From contig NZ_SJEY01000002.1 in assembly GCF_004761875.1 (NCBI RefSeq), positions 310,001 to 374,000 on the forward strand: 64,000 bases of DNA. Reading direction: 5' to 3'. A model generated the notes under the pieces. It was not told the DNA's origin, searched no databases, and saw only the letters and a list, made by a program, of their open reading frames with translations. Below, piece after piece: positions 46,955 to 56,618 of this stretch. A program made the translations under genes and the position numbers. The DNA is from Roseovarius aestuariivivens. Its GTDB lineage: Bacteria; Pseudomonadota; Alphaproteobacteria; Rhodobacterales; Rhodobacteraceae. How positions within the stretch are numbered: position 1 is the first letter of the stretch; the number at the start of each line of letters is the position of its first letter.

Positions 46955-47506
46955 ATGGCGTCCGACCATCAGGAGATCGGCGAAGACCGATCGTTATTGC
47001 TTGTCGATGATGACGAGCCGTTCTTGCGCCGCCTAGCCAAGGCGATGGAAAAGCGTGGCTTCGATGTCGAAACCGCGGGTTCTGTTGCCGCAGGCCAAGC
47101 AATCGCAACCGCGCGGCCGCCCGCTTTTGCCGTCTGCGACCTGAGACTGGAAGACGGAAACGGCCTCGATGTCGTGGAAGTGATCCGTGAAAAACGACCC
47201 GATAGCCGGATCGTTGTTCTCACAGGTTATGGCGCCATCGCGACAGCTGTTGCTGCGGTCAAGATCGGAGCGACGGATTATCTTTCGAAACCTGCCGACG
47301 CGACGGATATCACAAATGCGCTGCTTGCGAGCACGGATGAGATGCCCCCGCCACCGGAAAACCCGATGAGCGCGGACCGCGTTAGATGGGAACACATTCA
47401 AAGAGTTTACGAGCTTTGCGACCGGAACGTGTCCGAGACGGCTCGACGATTGAATATGCACCGACGAACGTTACAGCGTATCTTGGCGAAGCGATCACCA
47501 CGTTGA
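46955..47506 (+). CDS. regA: Response regulator RegA/PrrA
   Basis: The 183-residue regulator has a receiver domain (LLLVDDDEPFLRRLA, Asp62 in VCDLRLEDGNGLDVVE, Thr in VVLTGYG, Lys in YLSKPADATD), a four-proline hinge (PPPPENP) and a Fis-type helix-turn-helix end, VSETARRLNMHRRTLQRIL. This is the conserved RegA layout. AGGAGGAG precedes the start by 6 bp. RegB phosphorylates it in the known system; both are here, split by senC. Confidence 0.96.
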   Translation: MASDHQEIGEDRSLLLVDDDEPFLRRLAKAMEKRGFDVETAGSVAAGQAIATARPPAFAVCDLRLEDGNGLDVVEVIREKRPDSRIVVLTGYGAIATAVAAVKIGATDYLSKPADATDITNALLASTDEMPPPPENPMSADRVRWEHIQRVYELCDRNVSETARRLNMHRRTLQRILAKRSPR

Positions 47507-47564
47507 TTTTAGTGCCGCCGTTCTGACGTCGGCGGGTACACACTTTGACTGAAGGATTTAAAGA

Positions 47565-48158
47565 TCAATCGATCTTATCCAGCAATTCTACGTGACGCGC
47601 GATATAGTCGCCGCGCGTCTCAAGAGGTGGCCGCAGAACGATGTCGAGACCATCCATAAGGCTGGGATCGGGCGCGCCGAAAAAACGGTTCGCCTCCGCT
47701 TCAGAGAATCCGGCAATGCGCGTTGCCTCGAACCAAGCGCTGATTTTGTCTGCCTTTTTGATCATTCTTTTTACGTTTGCCGGAAGTGTTGCAGGAAGAC
47801 CGAAACGCAAATGGACGGCTGCGGACAAGCGTTTGTCGAGTTCGTCGTAGCCTGGCCCGACCGCGGCTTTAACCGGCGAGATCATATCCCCTATGACGTA
47901 TTCTGGCGCATCGTGCAGTAAGGCCGCGAGTTGCCATTTCGGCTCTGCCCGCGCAGTTAGACGAGAAAAGAGTGTTTCAACAAGAAGTGAGTGTTCAGCG
48001 ACGGAATAGGCGTAGTCGCCCCGAGTCTGCCCATTCCAGCGCGCAACAAAGGACAGCCCATGCGCAATATCTTCGATCTCGATGTCGACCGGTGTCGGAT
48101 CCAATAGATCGAGGCGGCGTCCGGAAAGCATCTTTTGCCAGGCACGAGGTGAGGGCAT
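47565..48158 (-). CDS. HD-domain hydrolase (YfbR-like)
   Basis: The 197-residue protein has the metal-binding HD pattern SVAEHSLLVETL, ALLHDAPEYVIGDM and a later aspartate in IKKADKISAW. This resembles YfbR 5'-deoxynucleotidases and related phosphohydrolases; the substrate is not certain. The ATG at 48158 has AGGAGG about 6 bp upstream, which rules out the longer frame to 48254. It is convergent with regA. Confidence 0.85.
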   Translation of the reverse strand: MPSPRAWQKMLSGRRLDLLDPTPVDIEIEDIAHGLSFVARWNGQTRGDYAYSVAEHSLLVETLFSRLTARAEPKWQLAALLHDAPEYVIGDMISPVKAAVGPGYDELDKRLSAAVHLRFGLPATLPANVKRMIKKADKISAWFEATRIAGFSEAEANRFFGAPDPSLMDGLDIVLRPPLETRGDYIARHVELLDKID

Positions 48159-48879
48159 GCGGAACCTCCTTGGGCTAAAGCTAGCTTTCCTTAAGGTCGC
48201 ATAAAGCAAATTGCAAAATCTCCCTGGTGTGACGCCGAAGGTAGGGTAACCCAAACAGTCAAGCTTCTGGTCAGCATATTGAACGCGCTGGGATCGCGGC
48301 GTAGGCCCACCGCAGAAATGGCGAAAGTTGGCGTCAGTGTTTACCTGACGGGTTTCGCGAGACTGGTTGTAGCGGTGATCTTATTGGCGAAGCCTACACA
48401 GGCGTACGACGCCGATGTTGCGTTGGAACAAGCGCGAACGGCAGTTATTGGCGCGTTCTCTGGAGTTAATGTGCAACGCTTGAAAGTGCACTGTTCTGCC
48501 AGCGACAAGGCATCGACACTGAATAGAAAAATATGATCCGCAGGTTTCAGTGGGTAAGGATCAAAGCGCCGATGTCGACCATTAGGTGTCACATCAACCT
48601 AAGCTTCGACGCTAAGACGAACTGGCCTCACGATACAATTCCGATAGATGCCGGAGAGCAAATTTACCGGATAGCTTGTCGGCTTGTACTATCGCAGCGC
48701 TGCCTCATTCTTGCCATATTTGCGTCACAGGATGACCAAGTTGCGCATTTGCTGCCCGCGATCCAGGACACAGAGGCAAAACAAGAGCAGCTTCCGGGTC
48801 GTGTTCATCGCAATGAGAAAAACAACCGAGGTCCCGTTCAAACCACGCGGTCCCGATAAAACGATGAAAGGAGCTTGCT
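48159..48879. other. 721-bp stretch without a convincing gene
   Basis: Only short open frames occur. The best on the plus strand starts at ATG 48318 and ends at 48536 (72 residues). It has a hydrophobic stretch FARLVVAVILLAKPTQA that could be a signal peptide, but no clear ribosome site. A 108-codon frame at 48533-48859 has no gene-like composition. I recognise no RNA gene or repeat. The end holds AAAGGAG, the ribosome site of the next gene. Confidence 0.5.
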
Positions 48880-49200
48880 TTGGCGAAGCATGTTCTGAGA
48901 GCTTTGGCAGCCTTTTTCGCGGTCATGTGGACGGTGCCTGTTTGGGCTGAAAGCCCAGCCTGCGCAGAACGGTCCCAAATTGTTGATCGTTTGCAGGATC
49001 ATTACGCCGAAATGCATGCGGGAAGTGGGCTTCAGGCCAGGAACGAAGGTCAAGCCTTGGTCGAGGTTTGGGCCTCGAAAGAAACAGGTACCTTTACGGT
49101 GATGTTGACTTCGCCGGAAGGCGTGTCTTGCGTACTCGCGACAGGGACTAATTGGCAATTTGCTGATCCTTTGACGCCTGTGTCGGGGCAGGCCAGCTAA
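48880..49200 (+). CDS. Small exported protein of unknown function
   Basis: This 106-residue protein has a Sec signal peptide ([20 protein letters not shown]) and a mature part of about 83 residues with two cysteines (PACAERSQ and VSCVLAT), perhaps a disulfide, and a beta-rich [20 protein letters not shown] run in segments. I do not recognise a family function. The start is TTG with AAAGGAG about 7 bp upstream. ahcY begins 89 bp downstream. Confidence 0.75.
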   Translation: MAKHVLRALAAFFAVMWTVPVWAESPACAERSQIVDRLQDHYAEMHAGSGLQARNEGQALVEVWASKETGTFTVMLTSPEGVSCVLATGTNWQFADPLTPVSGQAS

Positions 49201-49289
49201 ACCCTTTGGAGACTGGCGTATTCGCGCGTTGCCCTGTTGACATCCGAATGCTATTTGCCTGCGCAACAATGCATCGCAAGGAGCGGATG

Positions 49290-50678
49290 ATGGCGAAGGA
49301 TTATGTGGTCAAGAATATCGACCTCGCGGCATACGGGCGCAAAGAGCTTGATATTGCAGAAACGGAAATGCCAGGCCTCATGGCGCTGCGCGAGGAATAC
49401 GGCGAAAGCCAGCCACTGAAGGGCGCGCGGATCGTCGGCTCCTTGCACATGACGATTCAAACGGCCGTACTGATTGAAACGCTCAACGCTCTTGGCGCGG
49501 ATGTTCGGTGGGCATCGTGCAATATCTTTTCTACCCAGGACCATGCGGCGGCGGCGATCGCAGCGGGTGGAACGCCTGTTTTCGCGGTAAAGGGACAAAC
49601 CTTGAAAGAGCATTGGGATTATCTGGATAAATCCTTTCTCTTCAAAGACGGCCCGAACATGATCCTCGACGATGGTGGCGATGCGACGCTCTATGTGCTT
49701 CTGGGTGCACGTGCCGAGGCAGGCGAAGACATTATTCCCGTCCCGCAGTCGGAAGAGGAAGAGGTTATCAAAGCGCAGATAAAGAAGCGCATGGACGCAA
49801 GCCCTGGCTGGTTCACCAAAATTCGCGACCAGATCAAGGGCGTCAGCGAAGAGACCACAACCGGTGTGAACCGCCTCTATCAGCTGGTCCGGGATGGACA
49901 GCTTCCCTTTCCTGCGATCAACGTGAACGACAGCGTCACCAAGTCAAAGTTCGATAACAAATACGGTTGCAAGGAGTCGTTGGTCGACGGCATCCGCCGC
50001 GCCACCGACACGATGATGGCAGGCAAGGTCGCTGTGGTTCTCGGTTATGGCGATGTGGGCAAAGGCTCTGCAGCTTCTCTTAAAGGTGCAGGTGCGCGCG
50101 TCATTGTGACAGAGGTCGACCCGATCTGTGCGCTTCAGGCGGCGATGGATGGATTTCAAGTGACGACCCTGGAAGATGTGGTCGCCACGGCCGACATCTT
50201 TGTGACAACCACCGGCAATAAAGACGTGATCCGCATCGAGCACATGCGCGAGATGAAGGATATGGCGATTGTTGGTAATATCGGCCACTTCGACAATGAA
50301 ATTCAGGTTGCCAACCTGAAGAACCACAAGTGGACCAACATTAAAGAACAGGTGGACATGATCGAGATGCCTTCGGGCAATCGCATCATTCTGTTGTCTG
50401 AAGGACGCTTGTTGAACCTTGGCAATGCGACAGGCCACCCATCCTTTGTGATGTCGGCGAGCTTCACCAACCAGGTATTGGCGCAGATCGAGCTGTGGCA
50501 GCGAGGTGACCAGTATAAGAACGAGGTTTACATTCTGCCCAAGCACCTCGATGAAAAAGTGGCCCGTCTGCACCTCGATCGGATTGGCGTAAAGCTGACC
50601 GAGCTGAAGCCGGAGCAAGCCGATTACATCGGCGTTAAGCCCGAAGGCCCTTTCAAGCCGGAGCACTACCGCTACTAA
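49290..50678 (+). CDS. ahcY: Adenosylhomocysteinase
   Basis: The 462-residue NAD-dependent enzyme splits S-adenosylhomocysteine to adenosine and homocysteine, closing the methyl cycle. Family runs include [65 protein letters not shown] and the end [24 protein letters not shown] in segments. ATG 49290 ([16 protein letters not shown]) sits 6 bp after AAGGAG; an ATG directly before it is the alternative. In Rhodobacter ahcY also follows the reg genes. I see no SAH riboswitch in the leader. Confidence 0.97.
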   Translation: MAKDYVVKNIDLAAYGRKELDIAETEMPGLMALREEYGESQPLKGARIVGSLHMTIQTAVLIETLNALGADVRWASCNIFSTQDHAAAAIAAGGTPVFAVKGQTLKEHWDYLDKSFLFKDGPNMILDDGGDATLYVLLGARAEAGEDIIPVPQSEEEEVIKAQIKKRMDASPGWFTKIRDQIKGVSEETTTGVNRLYQLVRDGQLPFPAINVNDSVTKSKFDNKYGCKESLVDGIRRATDTMMAGKVAVVLGYGDVGKGSAASLKGAGARVIVTEVDPICALQAAMDGFQVTTLEDVVATADIFVTTTGNKDVIRIEHMREMKDMAIVGNIGHFDNEIQVANLKNHKWTNIKEQVDMIEMPSGNRIILLSEGRLLNLGNATGHPSFVMSASFTNQVLAQIELWQRGDQYKNEVYILPKHLDEKVARLHLDRIGVKLTELKPEQADYIGVKPEGPFKPEHYRY

Positions 50679-50795
50679 AGCAAATTTACCCGAAGAAACC
50701 TAAAGGCCCGGGTCACAGTGCTCGAGCTTTTTCGTGTTCATCTATGCCGTCAATGAATTTCCAAGTTCGGCTTGGTTTTCCATTTCAGTACTGCG

Positions 50796-50817
50796 CCTTC
50801 CACGTAACAGTGGAAGG
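50796..50817. terminator. Inverted repeat downstream of ahcY
   Basis: CCTTCCAC and GTGGAAGG pair perfectly with a 6-nt loop, about 120 bp after ahcY and 140 bp before the next start. It has no U-run, so it could be a terminator, a 3'-end stabiliser or a leader hairpin. Confidence 0.35.
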
Positions 50818-50957
50818 GCCTTGTCCACAGAGGGGAAGCCGTAGGTGAATTTTCCCTTTGAGGGGTATGGCAGTGCCGTTAACGTTGCCCTTGCGCCAAG
50901 AAGGCCATGCATCGTAATCAATGGCCGGCCACGCGCCGGGACAGGTGGGAGAAGATT

Positions 50958-51299
50958 ATGGGACGCCGAGACGAGCTGATCGCGAAATACGCTGAAGATC
51001 TGAAAACTAAGTGTGGCATGCAGCCGGATATGGACCTTTTGACCAAGGTCACGATCGGCTGTGGTCCGTCGATTTATAACGCGGACGCGTCGACCGTTGC
51101 CGCTGGTCAGGAGCACGAGCTTGAAACCGTTAAGGACAATTTCCTTGTGAAAAAGCTTGGGCTTGCAGATGGACCGCAGCTGATGGATGCGATCAACCAG
51201 GTTATCGAAACGTACGGCCGGTCAGAGCGCAATAAGTATCGCGCCGTGATCTACTACATGTTGGTTAAGCATTTTGGCAAAGAGTCGGTCTATAGCTGA
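50958..51299 (+). CDS. DUF2853-family protein
   Basis: The 113-residue helical protein begins MGRRDELIAKYAEDLKTKCG and ends AVIYYMLVKHFGKESVYS, features of DUF2853, a small family of unknown function. The ATG at 50958 follows GGGAGAAG; the open frame from 50907 is less likely. It has its own probable promoter region after ahcY and is followed by a strong bidirectional hairpin. Confidence 0.82.
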   Translation: MGRRDELIAKYAEDLKTKCGMQPDMDLLTKVTIGCGPSIYNADASTVAAGQEHELETVKDNFLVKKLGLADGPQLMDAINQVIETYGRSERNKYRAVIYYMLVKHFGKESVYS

Positions 51300-51320
51300 T
51301 CACGCTTTACCGAAAACCTG

Positions 51321-51347
51321 AAAACGCTCGCCAATCGCGGGCGTTTT
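51321..51347. terminator. Bidirectional terminator between DUF2853 and the alcohol dehydrogenase
   Basis: Arms AAAACGCTCGC and GCGGGCGTTTT pair over 11 positions (one G-T pair) around a 5-nt loop. The A-run and U-run at the two ends suit termination in both directions. It starts 21 bp after the DUF2853 stop and overlaps the dehydrogenase stop codon. Confidence 0.8.
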
Positions 51348-52491
51348 ACATGGCCGATCGGAAAAGCAAGGCAAGGTTTTCCGGATTGAGCTGCACCGGA
51401 TTTCCGTTGCAGGAAGGATCCGAGAGCGCATCCTGAACGAGACCGGGGATCGCTGCTTCCGTAACGCCAAGATCGGCAAGGTGACGTGGAATGCCCAGAC
51501 TATCGTTAAGTGTCTGGACGAATTCGCAAAAGCCCTCAAACCCCCCTTTGATCCCGAGATAGTCGGAAACAGTCTCGAATTTCTTAGATATTGCGGGTGC
51601 GTTCAAAGCGAGAACGCTCGGCATGCAAACCGCGTTCGTAGTCCCGTGATGCGTTCCAAATCTTGCTCCGATCGGATGGCTCATCGCGTGAATAGCACCC
51701 AAGCCTTTCTGGAAAGCGGTGGCTCCCATGGCGGCCGCGCTCATCATGTGCGCGCGGGCTTCTAGATCGCTTCCATCTGCGAAGGCTCTGGGCAGGTACT
51801 CTTTGACCAATCGCATGCCCTCCAGGGCGATCCCTTGGCTCATGGGATGGTAATTCGGTGAGGAAAATGCTTCGACGCAATGTGCAAAAGCGTCCAGACC
51901 GGTGCCTGCCGTGATTGCGGGTGGCATTCCGATGGTCAATTCAGGATCGCAGATCACGATTGATGGCAAGATCTTCGGGTGAAAAATAATTTTTTTGCTG
52001 TGTGTTTTGGAGTTCGTGAGAACGGAGGCCCGTCCAACCTCGGACCCGGTGCCGGCGGTCGTCGGAACCGCGATAATCGGCGCAATCCGGTCGGCATTGG
52101 CACGGGTCCAGTAATCGCCGATATCCTCAAAATCCCAAACAGGCCGGGATTGACCCTGCATAAACGCCACCGTCTTTCCCAGATCGAGTCCGGAGCCGCC
52201 GCCCAGGGCCACCACACCATCGTGTCCACTGGCATGATAGGCCTCGATACCTGCCAAGAGGTTGAGCTCGTTCGGGTTAGGGTCGACATCAGAAAAACAG
52301 GCACGTCCAAGCCCGCCTGCTTCTAAGAGATTGAGAATCCTGCTGGTCAGAGGCAGGGCTGCTAAACCTCGGTCCGTCACAAGCAAAGGGCGCGATATCC
52401 CGATCGCATGACACGACTCGGCCAGTTCTGAGATTCGACCGGTGCCAAAGCGGATGTTTGTCGGGTAAGACCAGTTGCCAATCAAGGTCAT
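51346..52491 (-). CDS. Iron-containing alcohol dehydrogenase
   Basis: The 381-residue protein has the NAD loop VVALGGGSGLDLGKTVAF, GTGSEVGRASVLT, and metal-binding residues around DAFAHCVEAF, HAMSHPIGARFGTHHG. This group oxidises or reduces varied alcohols and aldehydes; the substrate is unknown. It starts at ATG 52491, after GGAAGGGAACC. It diverges from the glucosylglycerate phosphatase-like gene by 133 bp; a functional tie is possible but not shown. Confidence 0.9.
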   Translation of the reverse strand: MTLIGNWSYPTNIRFGTGRISELAESCHAIGISRPLLVTDRGLAALPLTSRILNLLEAGGLGRACFSDVDPNPNELNLLAGIEAYHASGHDGVVALGGGSGLDLGKTVAFMQGQSRPVWDFEDIGDYWTRANADRIAPIIAVPTTAGTGSEVGRASVLTNSKTHSKKIIFHPKILPSIVICDPELTIGMPPAITAGTGLDAFAHCVEAFSSPNYHPMSQGIALEGMRLVKEYLPRAFADGSDLEARAHMMSAAAMGATAFQKGLGAIHAMSHPIGARFGTHHGTTNAVCMPSVLALNAPAISKKFETVSDYLGIKGGFEGFCEFVQTLNDSLGIPRHLADLGVTEAAIPGLVQDALSDPSCNGNPVQLNPENLALLFRSAM

Positions 52492-52624
52492 AGGGTGGTT
52501 CCCTTCCATCACTCTGCTCTATCACCTGTGGCACGTTTGCCATCGCCGGGCAACGCACTCGCCCAATGTGGCAAGATCAATGATCACCCTCGCTCCGTGC
52601 AGGATGTTGGGCTAACCTACTGGT

Positions 52625-53395
52625 ATGACCGCCCCTCTTCCGCTTTTGGTTTTTTCTGATCTTGATGGCACTTTGCTGCGCCATGGTGATTACGCTTTCG
52701 AACCCGCCCGTCCAGCGCTTGACGCGCTTGTGGGAAAAAAAGGTGGCCTCATTCTTGCGACCAGCAAAACTGCAGCAGAAGTGGCGCCACTGCGCCGCGA
52801 CATTGGATTCGAGAACTGGCCTGCTATTGTTGAAAACGGCGGCGGTATTCTACCTGCGGGTGACGATACAGGGGATGTGCAGGGCACCTATGAGGATCTG
52901 AGATCCCGTTTGGCCGCTCTTCCCGCCGGATTTGTCGGGTTCGGCGATATGACAACCAGTGAGGTTGAGCAGGCAACCGGTTTGTCGCCGAGCGAAGCGG
53001 AAAATGCGCGGATCCGTTTATTCACTGAACCGGGCCTGTGGAAAGGCCACGAAAGTGATTTGCCCGCCTTTCTGCAGGCTGCCGAAAAAGCCGGTATTTT
53101 CGCAAGGCGAGGTGGTCGTTTTCTGACTTTATCGCTGGGCGGAACCAAAGCCGACCGCATGGATGAACTGATTTCAATGTACCGTCCTCGCCACACCGTA
53201 GCGCTAGGCGATGCGCCGAATGATGTTGAGATGCTGGAAAAAGCGGAGTTCGGCGTTATCGTGAAAAATGCAGCCGCGCCGCCGTTACCAGCTATGTCTG
53301 GCGAAGCGTCGGGTCGGATCAGGCGGACAAACCGCGAAGGTCCCGATGGATGGTCAGAAGCGATGCTCGCGCTTATGAACGAAATGAATTTGTAG
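52625..53395 (+). CDS. HAD phosphatase, glucosyl/mannosyl-3-phosphoglycerate phosphatase-like
   Basis: The 256-residue HAD enzyme has the nucleophile FSDLDGTLL near residue 10, SKTAAEV, and the lid and metal end VALGDAPNDVEML. The layout matches the MPGP family, which dephosphorylates mannosyl- or glucosyl-3-phosphoglycerate to the compatible solute. The sugar is not fixed by sequence. The next gene is a matching synthase, 16 bp downstream, supporting this role. Confidence 0.85.
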   Translation: MTAPLPLLVFSDLDGTLLRHGDYAFEPARPALDALVGKKGGLILATSKTAAEVAPLRRDIGFENWPAIVENGGGILPAGDDTGDVQGTYEDLRSRLAALPAGFVGFGDMTTSEVEQATGLSPSEAENARIRLFTEPGLWKGHESDLPAFLQAAEKAGIFARRGGRFLTLSLGGTKADRMDELISMYRPRHTVALGDAPNDVEMLEKAEFGVIVKNAAAPPLPAMSGEASGRIRRTNREGPDGWSEAMLALMNEMNL

Positions 53396-53411
53396 AAAGA
53401 TCCCGAAATCC

Positions 53412-54632
53412 ATGGCTGACTTCCACCAGAACGGCAATATCACGACGCTGCATAATTTGCGCACTCGGTCGCTCGAGGATTTGCAGTACGAGCTTGAAGG
53501 GTATTCAGCAAAGCGAAAAATAACCCTTATTTTGCCGTCGCTGTATTCCGAGCTTGAGGGTGCGGCGCTGGCACATATTCTGGACGAACTGTCCGCGGTC
53601 CCATACCTGCATCGCATCATAATTGGGCTTGATCAGGCGAATGAGAGTCAGTTCCGGCACGCGCAAAGCTATTTCTCCCGTTTGACGCAAAACCATATCG
53701 TGATCTGGAATGATAGCCCGCGGATGAAGGCTCTTGGCGCACGTCTAGAGGAGCTTGGGCTTGCTCCGAAAGAGGCCGGAAAAGGCAAGAACGTCTGGAC
53801 CTGTATCGGCTACCTGATTGCTTGCGAAGACAGTTCGGTCATGGCGATCCATGACTGCGATATCACAACCTACGACCGCCATATGCTCGCAAGGCTCGTC
53901 TATCCGGTCGTGAACCCGAACTTTCCCTATCAAATGGCGAAAGGTTACTATCCGCGTATTGATGGTCAAAAGCTGAACGGTCGGGTGACACGCCTTCTTG
54001 TCAGTCCTCTCCTGATTGCTCTGAAAAAGGTGATCGGCGATCGAGACTACCTCGATTACCTTCGTTCTTTCCGCTATCCTTTGTCCGGTGAATTCGCTTT
54101 GCGTGTGCCTATTCTGCCTGATCTGCGGATACCTTCCGATTGGGGTCTTGAGATTGGCGTTCTCTCGGAGGCGTGGCGAAATCTTGCTCCTCAATCCGTT
54201 TGCCAGGTGGAGATTGCAGATGCGTATGACCACAAGCACCAAGATCTTTCGCCCCAAGATGCTTCGAAAGGCCTAAGCCGGATGTCGACGGATATCTGCA
54301 AGGCGATCTTCCGCAAACTTGCGTCCGATGGCACGATATTCACTCCCAACATGTTCCGGACGCTTAAAGCGACCTACTACAGGCAAGCTTTGGACATCCT
54401 AGAGAGCTACTACAATGATGCCAAAATGAACGGGCTCGCCGTTGATCGGCATAAAGAAGAAAAGGCAGTCGAGCTTTTTGCCGAGAATATCATCCGGGCC
54501 GGTAACACGTTTCTCGAAAACCCAAACGAAAGCCCCTTCATCCCGACGTGGAACCGTGTTCACGCTGCGGATCCCAGCTTCTTGAGCGACTTCAAAAAGG
54601 CCGCAGCCCTCGACGCGGAAGAGTTCACGTGA
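53412..54632 (+). CDS. Glucosyl-3-phosphoglycerate synthase-like glycosyltransferase
   Basis: This 406-residue GT-A glycosyltransferase has SLYSELEGAALAHILDEL, a donor loop GKGKNVWTCIGYLI and a metal-binding AIHDCDITTYDRHML. The closest known type I can name from memory is the GpgS found in Persephonella and marine bacteria, which makes glucosyl-3-phosphoglycerate from NDP-glucose and 3-phosphoglycerate. The preceding phosphatase and the converging phosphorylase fit. Mannosyl transfer cannot be excluded. The stop directly meets that of the phosphorylase. Confidence 0.8.
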   Translation: MADFHQNGNITTLHNLRTRSLEDLQYELEGYSAKRKITLILPSLYSELEGAALAHILDELSAVPYLHRIIIGLDQANESQFRHAQSYFSRLTQNHIVIWNDSPRMKALGARLEELGLAPKEAGKGKNVWTCIGYLIACEDSSVMAIHDCDITTYDRHMLARLVYPVVNPNFPYQMAKGYYPRIDGQKLNGRVTRLLVSPLLIALKKVIGDRDYLDYLRSFRYPLSGEFALRVPILPDLRIPSDWGLEIGVLSEAWRNLAPQSVCQVEIADAYDHKHQDLSPQDASKGLSRMSTDICKAIFRKLASDGTIFTPNMFRTLKATYYRQALDILESYYNDAKMNGLAVDRHKEEKAVELFAENIIRAGNTFLENPNESPFIPTWNRVHAADPSFLSDFKKAAALDAEEFT

Positions 54633-56381
54633 TCAAGCGCGATTGCTTATCCACCGGCATTGGTATGGGGCAAAGGCGATCTCTGGACCCGCAGCAACGA
54701 TCTCTTCGCCGTTTAGAAGATCGATCCATGTATCGCCTTCGATCAAGTTAATCGCAGAGGCGCTGACCGGAACGGTTTCGTCGCTGACGTTGTGAATGGC
54801 AAAGATCGACTGATTTCGGTCAAGGCTTTGGCGCCAGATCCCGAAAAGCCTTTCATCGAGCCTGAGCGTGAACTGCGTGGCATTCGGATGAAATCCCGGC
54901 TGTTTTCCTCGAATGCGCAGCCTGCGTGATAATTCCTTGATAACGCGAGACTGATCGCTTTCCGGATCGGCAAGCTTCTCCTGAAGCGCGGGATAATCCC
55001 AACGGTGCCGATTGATGGCCCGATTCATACCCCGGCGCTCGACTGCATCGTGGTCGCTTGGCGTTGCTAGAAGCGCGTGGATATAGAAAGCTGGAATGCC
55101 TTCGAGAGACATGACAATCGTCTGAGAGCAGAAGAACCGGTCGAAATGATGGGCGTCTTCGCCCTTGAACGTGCGTCTCAGCGCATCGAAAAGCGAGCAG
55201 TTGAGCTCGTAAGGTTCTTCTTTTCCGTCCTTCAGCGCTCGCATCGACACGAGACCACCGGCCGCGCGAACGGTATCGATCATTTGGGCTTTTTCTTCGG
55301 GTGGTAATAGGCCCTCGGCGGGTCGCATACCGATACCATCATGGCTTGCCGTGAAGTTGAGGTATGCGCACCCCATCTGGGCAGGCGGCATTGTCGATTG
55401 CCATTTGTGCAAATAGCGAGCTGTTCCAGATTGTACAGCATGCACGATCAGCGGTGGCAGGGGAAAGTTGTAGACCGCATGAGCCTCGTTGCGATTGCCG
55501 AAATAGCTTAGATTCTCAAGGCTCGGTACGTTCGTTTCGGTCAATAGCACAACCGTCTCGACTGCATAATCGCACAAAAGGCGCAGCAATTGTACGATCG
55601 CATGTGTCTGCGGCAGATGAATGCATGTCGTGCCCGGCTCTTTCCAGATGAACGCGACGGCATCGAGGCGTAAGATGCGCACACCTTGGTCGATGTGCAT
55701 CCGGATGATACGCAACATTTCGAGAAGGACTTCGGGATTGGTGAAATCGAGATCGATCTGGTCGTGGCTGAACGTGCACCAGACATGTTTCTCGCCCTGT
55801 TTTGTCTCTATCTTCTGAAGCAATGGCGTAGTTCGTGGGCGCACGACATCTGACAGATCCTGCTTCGGCTGAGCTTCGTAAAAGAACCGGTCGTAAGGGG
55901 GTTTGCCGAGGCGGTAGTCGTTGAACCAGTGGCTTTGGCTCGAGACATGATTGAGAACAAGATCCGACATAAGATGGAAGCGTGATGCGATGCGTCGGAT
56001 GTCGCTCCAGTCTCCGAGAGACGGATTGACCGCGCGATAGTCCGTTACGGCGAACCCGTCATCGGAACTGAAAGGAAAGAACGGTAAGATATGTACGCCA
56101 CTTATGATGCCGCTCATATGCTCCGTAAGGAAGTGCTCGAGCAAATCTAAAGGTTTGTGGCTGCCATCTATGATCGAATTGCCGTAAGTGATCAAAACCG
56201 CATCGCGCTCGGACCACAAATTGTTGCTGGGCGACCTGGCGCGTCGGCGGCGATGGTGTTCCTCGGGCCAAAAAGCATCAATGATCTGACCGGACAGAAT
56301 GTCTTTGTCTACGTCCGGATAAATTTGACCAAGTAATTCGCTTAAGCGTGCGTTGAAGAGATTGGTTGTCTTGGCCAGCAC
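54633..56381 (-). CDS. GH13 glycoside phosphorylase, glucosylglycerate phosphorylase-like
   Basis: This 582-residue (beta/alpha)8 enzyme has the GH13 residues in their usual order: nucleophile Asp240 in RILRLDAVAFIWKE, acid/base Glu282 in LLTETNVPSLENLSYFG, and Asp348 in TASHDGIGMRP. Sequence context is that of subfamily 18, which holds sucrose phosphorylase and glucosylglycerate phosphorylase. Facing the synthase and phosphatase, the second is more likely: glucosylglycerate plus phosphate to glucose-1-phosphate and glycerate. The start is GTG with AGGGAG 10 bp upstream. Specificity is inferred. Confidence 0.8.
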   Translation of the reverse strand: MLAKTTNLFNARLSELLGQIYPDVDKDILSGQIIDAFWPEEHHRRRRARSPSNNLWSERDAVLITYGNSIIDGSHKPLDLLEHFLTEHMSGIISGVHILPFFPFSSDDGFAVTDYRAVNPSLGDWSDIRRIASRFHLMSDLVLNHVSSQSHWFNDYRLGKPPYDRFFYEAQPKQDLSDVVRPRTTPLLQKIETKQGEKHVWCTFSHDQIDLDFTNPEVLLEMLRIIRMHIDQGVRILRLDAVAFIWKEPGTTCIHLPQTHAIVQLLRLLCDYAVETVVLLTETNVPSLENLSYFGNRNEAHAVYNFPLPPLIVHAVQSGTARYLHKWQSTMPPAQMGCAYLNFTASHDGIGMRPAEGLLPPEEKAQMIDTVRAAGGLVSMRALKDGKEEPYELNCSLFDALRRTFKGEDAHHFDRFFCSQTIVMSLEGIPAFYIHALLATPSDHDAVERRGMNRAINRHRWDYPALQEKLADPESDQSRVIKELSRRLRIRGKQPGFHPNATQFTLRLDERLFGIWRQSLDRNQSIFAIHNVSDETVPVSASAINLIEGDTWIDLLNGEEIVAAGPEIAFAPYQCRWISNRA

Positions 56382-56618
56382 CGGCTCGAGCTCCCTGAAT
56401 GGATGCTTCTGTTTTCCGGCTTTTCTCGTCTAAGTCAAATGGAGGTGCAGAGTTTTTGATGATGAGCCCGGCGTGGTCGGCGCCAAGACCAACCATTTCC
56501 GGTATTCTGCCTCACAGCCAAAATTTTGTGCAATGCTTGTTTGGCCTTGTGGAAGGTTATCCTATCAACAGCGCCCCCAAAAGACAGTCGCGGAACAGCG
56601 CGTCATCGCTGCCTGATG

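Noticed and set aside
48533-48859. 108-codon plus-strand frame
   Set aside because: No ribosome site, no recognisable motif and atypical composition; treated as non-coding.
49201-49289. SAH riboswitch ahead of ahcY
   Set aside because: The leader is short and the conserved core of the SAH element is not visible by eye.
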